A stretch of DNA of 64,000 bases from Thalassolituus sp. UBA674 (GTDB taxonomy: Bacteria; Pseudomonadota; Gammaproteobacteria; Pseudomonadales; Oceanobacteraceae). Each line of letters starts with the position of its first letter. Within the stretch, counting starts at the first letter, position 1. The position numbers and the translations under genes were made by a program. Under the pieces are notes generated by a model, which had not been told where the DNA came from, did not search any database, and saw nothing but the letters and a program-made list of their open reading frames with translations. Positions 61,169 to 64,000 of the stretch are shown in pieces. The DNA lies in NCBI GenBank assembly GCA_002298335.1, contig DBNK01000025.1, positions 1 through 64,000 on the forward strand, given 5' to 3'.

Positions 61169-64000
61169 GTGGTACGAAATATTTTCCGCTGTTTCTGTGG
61201 AGCCGTTCGGCGTCTGAAAGGCAAGCATGTATTTTCATGGCCCAGCCAACCTGGGCTGCTGATAACCCTTCCACGTTGGGGGACTCTGATATTGTACGGC
61301 TGGCTGGCCGCGTTGGCGGTTTACCCACTCCTGCCTTTGCTTGCTTATATCCGACCCGAACAGTGGCTGCCATTAAGCGGACATCCTGGTCTGTATAATT
61401 TGCTAATGCTGACATACGCACTGGTGGCCGTGATTCTGGTTCTTTATCTGCAATCCACCTTTTTTCTCCGGCTGCCCCGCAAACAGTTTAAGTGTGGTTA
61501 CTGCATTGATCTGCTGGGCTGGCTGCGCTATCCGAGTTTGCATGTGAGTGTTGTCAGCGGACTCGGATTTCTTTTTTATCTTGATGGCATCAACTGGCTG
61601 CAAAGCAGTGCCAGCTCTCTGTCTGTTGTGAAAGAGCAGGTCCAGCTGCTGGTCACTCTGATGGCGACGGATACCCACCGTATACCATTGCTGGATCAAT
61701 GTGGTCTATGGGTGACCCTGACACTATATGGCCTTATTCAGGTTATCCGGATTGAAATTGAGCAGGCATCAAAATCAGATGCTGAAGAGCAACAGACTGA
61801 GGTCATTAAGTTAGCATCATGTCCGGATAAAGAGTTTGAAGAATGGCTCTCAACTGAGAAGCCAAACGGAAGGCGTGATTTCTTTGACAGGGTACCCTAC
61901 GTTACCCGAATTAAAAACAGAATTGAGCAACCACTAAAGGATGCTCAGAAAGAGAACGATAGTGGTAGAGGTCAAATCATTCTGGGTGAGTTTGGTTCAG
62001 GGAAAACCACCATTATTAAAATGGTGGAAAAGCAGTTATCTGGTGAGTGGATAGTTTCCTATTTTGATTGCTGGCAGCGTTCAGGTAATCCTGCCGAATT
62101 GGCAGCTCAGTTTATGGAGCAGATTATCCACGACGTTGGCCAGCTGATCGAAGCCACCAGTCTAACTCGTTTACCTGATTCCTTTGCACATGCTCTTTAT
62201 GGTTCCAGTCACTGGTTCAGTCTGTTGGATGCGGTTTTCCGTCCTGATACTCCAGAAGAGGTGATTCAGCGGTTAAATAGTTTACTCATATCGAACAACC
62301 GCAAACTTCTGATCGTGATTGAGAATGTTGACAGAAATAAAGAACGTGATTTGTTTATTGATGTTATTGCAGCAATTCTGGATAAATTGAAAATAGAAGG
62401 AAAAAATCACATTCAGTTTATTTTCAGTGCTTATGATGAGTATCTGAAATCAGAAGATATATATCGGATTGCCAATTATAAAGAGGACGTAGATACCACG
62501 GTTTCACCGGAAGTCTTGCTTCGGTTCATGGCGTTTTGCCTTAAGGAGTCATTCGCCGGTCAGAAAAATGGTAATGCAATCGTTATTCCATATCTGTCTA
62601 AAGAATTTTCGATAGCTGGAGAATCATCGAAGGAAATATCCGCTGTTGCAGAAGCCTTTGGGTTTACGCCACATGACGCAGGGAGTCTTAAATCGCGGGT
62701 GAGTGGACAGCCGGTAGAACATCAGGTATTGGAGGCTTTGGCCGACGTGCTCTCTAATCCGCGCACCTTAAAATTCGTACTCCGGGAAACCTATCATTTA
62801 TGGAATTATTTTTTAAAAGGTGAGATTCACCTGTTTGATCTGATCTTGTACATAACGTCTCAACAAGACGGGGCATTGAAAGATCGCTTGAAAAACTACC
62901 CCGAAGACGCGCTGGATGGCAGCCAGGACTCACCTTATTTGAATCCAATGAGAGACAGATTGAAGAAGAAAACAGACTATCAGAGAAATCATGAAACCAG
63001 TCAGCCTGACTTAATTATCCACTATCAGGATTTATGTGGAAATAAATGTTCAGCGTCCGTTGAATTTCAGACCAAACCCGCTGTTGTCGATATCACACGA
63101 GATGGCTCGTGGAATTCATCGACATCAACTGGATCACGAGACATTCTTGCTCATTATATTCTGAATGGCTACTTGGCCCCAGGCCATTCTTCACGAGAGG
63201 CTTTGGTTCAACCTTTTGTAAGCAGCGGTGGCAACGACGACGATAAATATCGAAAATATAGTGTGATATTAAAGCGAAAGTCTATGGGGCTGGATGATTT
63301 CTTCGATCAATTATTTTTAAGAAATTATATAGATTCATGTGGGTTGATGTATGAAAGGCACTCGATCACTATCGTGATGGACTGCTGGATGAAGAATCTA
63401 CCCATAGCCTACAGCCTGACCGAGTCGATGACGCTTTATTATTTTCAATCAGAAAGGCAGGCTATTCAGTTTTTGAGTCGGGCGCTTCTGGTTTTTAATC
63501 AAAAGTACGTTCACGGGGAGTTTAATTTTATTATTTCTGACTTAATGTTTATTTGTATTAAATCCACGGATGGCGACACTAAAAAGTTACAGGCACTTGT
63601 TGGCCAGATTAGAACATCATTTATAAAAATATATAAAGCGAGAGAGTACCAGTGGGGGGTTAGAGTGCTCTATAAATTAGTAAAAAATTTAAATTCGGGT
63701 TATTTTAAAGAAGTGGTTGATCCCATTGTCAGCAACCTGATTCGTCCTGATGTTGCTAAAGATTTTGCCAATCAATACCTCGCAAGAAGTGAAGGTTGTC
63801 AGCATCTATCGGATCATTTCTTTTTGCTCGTTGAAATCATTGTTAGTACAAAACAAGACGAGTCTTATTTTTCAGAATCGACCATTCGGCAGTGTGCGCA
63901 AACGTTTATAAAATTTATGGCTCTGGTTTGTGAAAAAGAGATTGATGCATTACGGGTAATTCACACTCGTTTGAAAAGATCGGACAATAAATTTGTTCAA
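61169..64000 (+). CDS. Membrane-anchored KAP-type P-loop ATPase (3' end outside window)
   Basis: The frame is open for 944 codons from GTG 61169 (AAGGAT six bases before) to the last base of the window. Residues 1-35 are basic with cysteines. Membrane segments are predicted near 38-60, 76-100, 120-138 and 180-200. The P-loop NTPase follows: Walker A GEFGSGKTT (273-281, lysine 279) and Walker B KLLIVIENVDR (379-389), the KAP-family form of hhhhD(D/N)xDR with E385 in place of the first acidic residue. FDCWQRSGNPAEL downstream of Walker A is also KAP-like. The rest (about 400-944) is helical and AT-rich, with no motif I recognise. KAP ATPases include PifA, which excludes phage T7, so a defence role is plausible. 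Confidence 0.82.
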   Translation, partial: MVRNIFRCFCGAVRRLKGKHVFSWPSQPGLLITLPRWGTLILYGWLAALAVYPLLPLLAYIRPEQWLPLSGHPGLYNLLMLTYALVAVILVLYLQSTFFLRLPRKQFKCGYCIDLLGWLRYPSLHVSVVSGLGFLFYLDGINWLQSSASSLSVVKEQVQLLVTLMATDTHRIPLLDQCGLWVTLTLYGLIQVIRIEIEQASKSDAEEQQTEVIKLASCPDKEFEEWLSTEKPNGRRDFFDRVPYVTRIKNRIEQPLKDAQKENDSGRGQIILGEFGSGKTTIIKMVEKQLSGEWIVSYFDCWQRSGNPAELAAQFMEQIIHDVGQLIEATSLTRLPDSFAHALYGSSHWFSLLDAVFRPDTPEEVIQRLNSLLISNNRKLLIVIENVDRNKERDLFIDVIAAILDKLKIEGKNHIQFIFSAYDEYLKSEDIYRIANYKEDVDTTVSPEVLLRFMAFCLKESFAGQKNGNAIVIPYLSKEFSIAGESSKEISAVAEAFGFTPHDAGSLKSRVSGQPVEHQVLEALADVLSNPRTLKFVLRETYHLWNYFLKGEIHLFDLILYITSQQDGALKDRLKNYPEDALDGSQDSPYLNPMRDRLKKKTDYQRNHETSQPDLIIHYQDLCGNKCSASVEFQTKPAVVDITRDGSWNSSTSTGSRDILAHYILNGYLAPGHSSREALVQPFVSSGGNDDDKYRKYSVILKRKSMGLDDFFDQLFLRNYIDSCGLMYERHSITIVMDCWMKNLPIAYSLTESMTLYYFQSERQAIQFLSRALLVFNQKYVHGEFNFIISDLMFICIKSTDGDTKKLQALVGQIRTSFIKIYKAREYQWGVRVLYKLVKNLNSGYFKEVVDPIVSNLIRPDVAKDFANQYLARSEGCQHLSDHFFLLVEIIVSTKQDESYFSESTIRQCAQTFIKFMALVCEKEIDALRVIHTRLKRSDNKFVQ

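Noticed and set aside
1..64000. tRNA, rRNA, insertion sequence or prophage
   Set aside because: No cloverleaf, rRNA segment, DDE transposase with inverted repeats, or phage structural genes were recognised in the window; short tRNA genes cannot be excluded without a scan.

Overview
The window looks like the origin-proximal part of a gammaproteobacterial chromosome. The gene set dnaA-dnaN-recF-gyrB, rpmH-rnpA-yidD-yidC-mnmE, mnmG, parC, opgGH and speE, together with Pseudomonas-type parS palindromes, suggests a marine Oceanospirillales-like or Pseudomonadales-like bacterium. This is inferred from gene content and motif style, not from a search. Core genes are moderately GC-rich. Two blocks, about 2.2-4.5 kb and 40.7-50.3 kb, and the right edge from about 61.2 kb are visibly more AT-rich and carry accessory genes.

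Layout. (1) 1-6182: the end of a Tn7-like transposon. It carries the 3' part of a type I restriction gene (hsdR), an NdpA/YejK-type nucleoid protein, an unknown membrane protein and tniQ. It ends in four copies of a ~20-bp repeat and a TGT/ACA terminus lying 6 bp before the start codon of a chromosomal PAS-GGDEF-EAL gene. (2) 6.2-18.3 kb: c-di-GMP enzyme, parC, opgG-opgH (periplasmic glucans), several small metabolic genes and speE. (3) 18.3-28.6 kb: an HhH protein, then a five-gene minus-strand cluster that holds two sets of circularly permuted ATP-grasp, alpha-E and transglutaminase domains, a predicted peptide or amide-ligation system. (4) 28.8-40.7 kb: gyrB, recF (with two perfect parS sites inside), dnaN and dnaA on the minus strand; oriC; then rpmH, rnpA, yidD, yidC and mnmE on the plus strand.

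(5) 40.7-50.3 kb: a defence island inserted directly after mnmE. It encodes a cytosine-5 methyltransferase, Vsr endonuclease, Z1-domain helicase-like protein, PD-(D/E)XK protein, GHKL/MutL-like ATPase and two unrecognised proteins. It resembles the MutL/Z1 (MZA-type) systems but lacks a visible AIPR gene. Next to it a 123-residue protein of unknown function sits behind a near-consensus LexA (SOS) box. (6) 50.4-57.3 kb: an MFS remnant, a VUT-type transporter, a Lar-zinc-ribbon/PAS/GGDEF protein, a ferritin-like hydrolase family protein, a repeat-tailed lipoprotein, a terminator apparently split by a ~300-bp insertion, and dadA. (7) 57.3-64 kb: mnmG, preceded by DnaA-box matches; a hipA-hipB module with three regularly spaced operators; and a membrane-anchored KAP-type P-loop ATPase that runs off the window.

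The usual mnmE-mnmG-rsmG-parA-parB order is broken twice. About 16.6 kb lies between mnmE and mnmG, and hipAB plus the KAP ATPase follow mnmG where rsmG would be expected. The origin flank therefore seems to be a hotspot for defence and accessory genes. No rRNA, tRNA, CRISPR array or intact insertion sequence was recognised.
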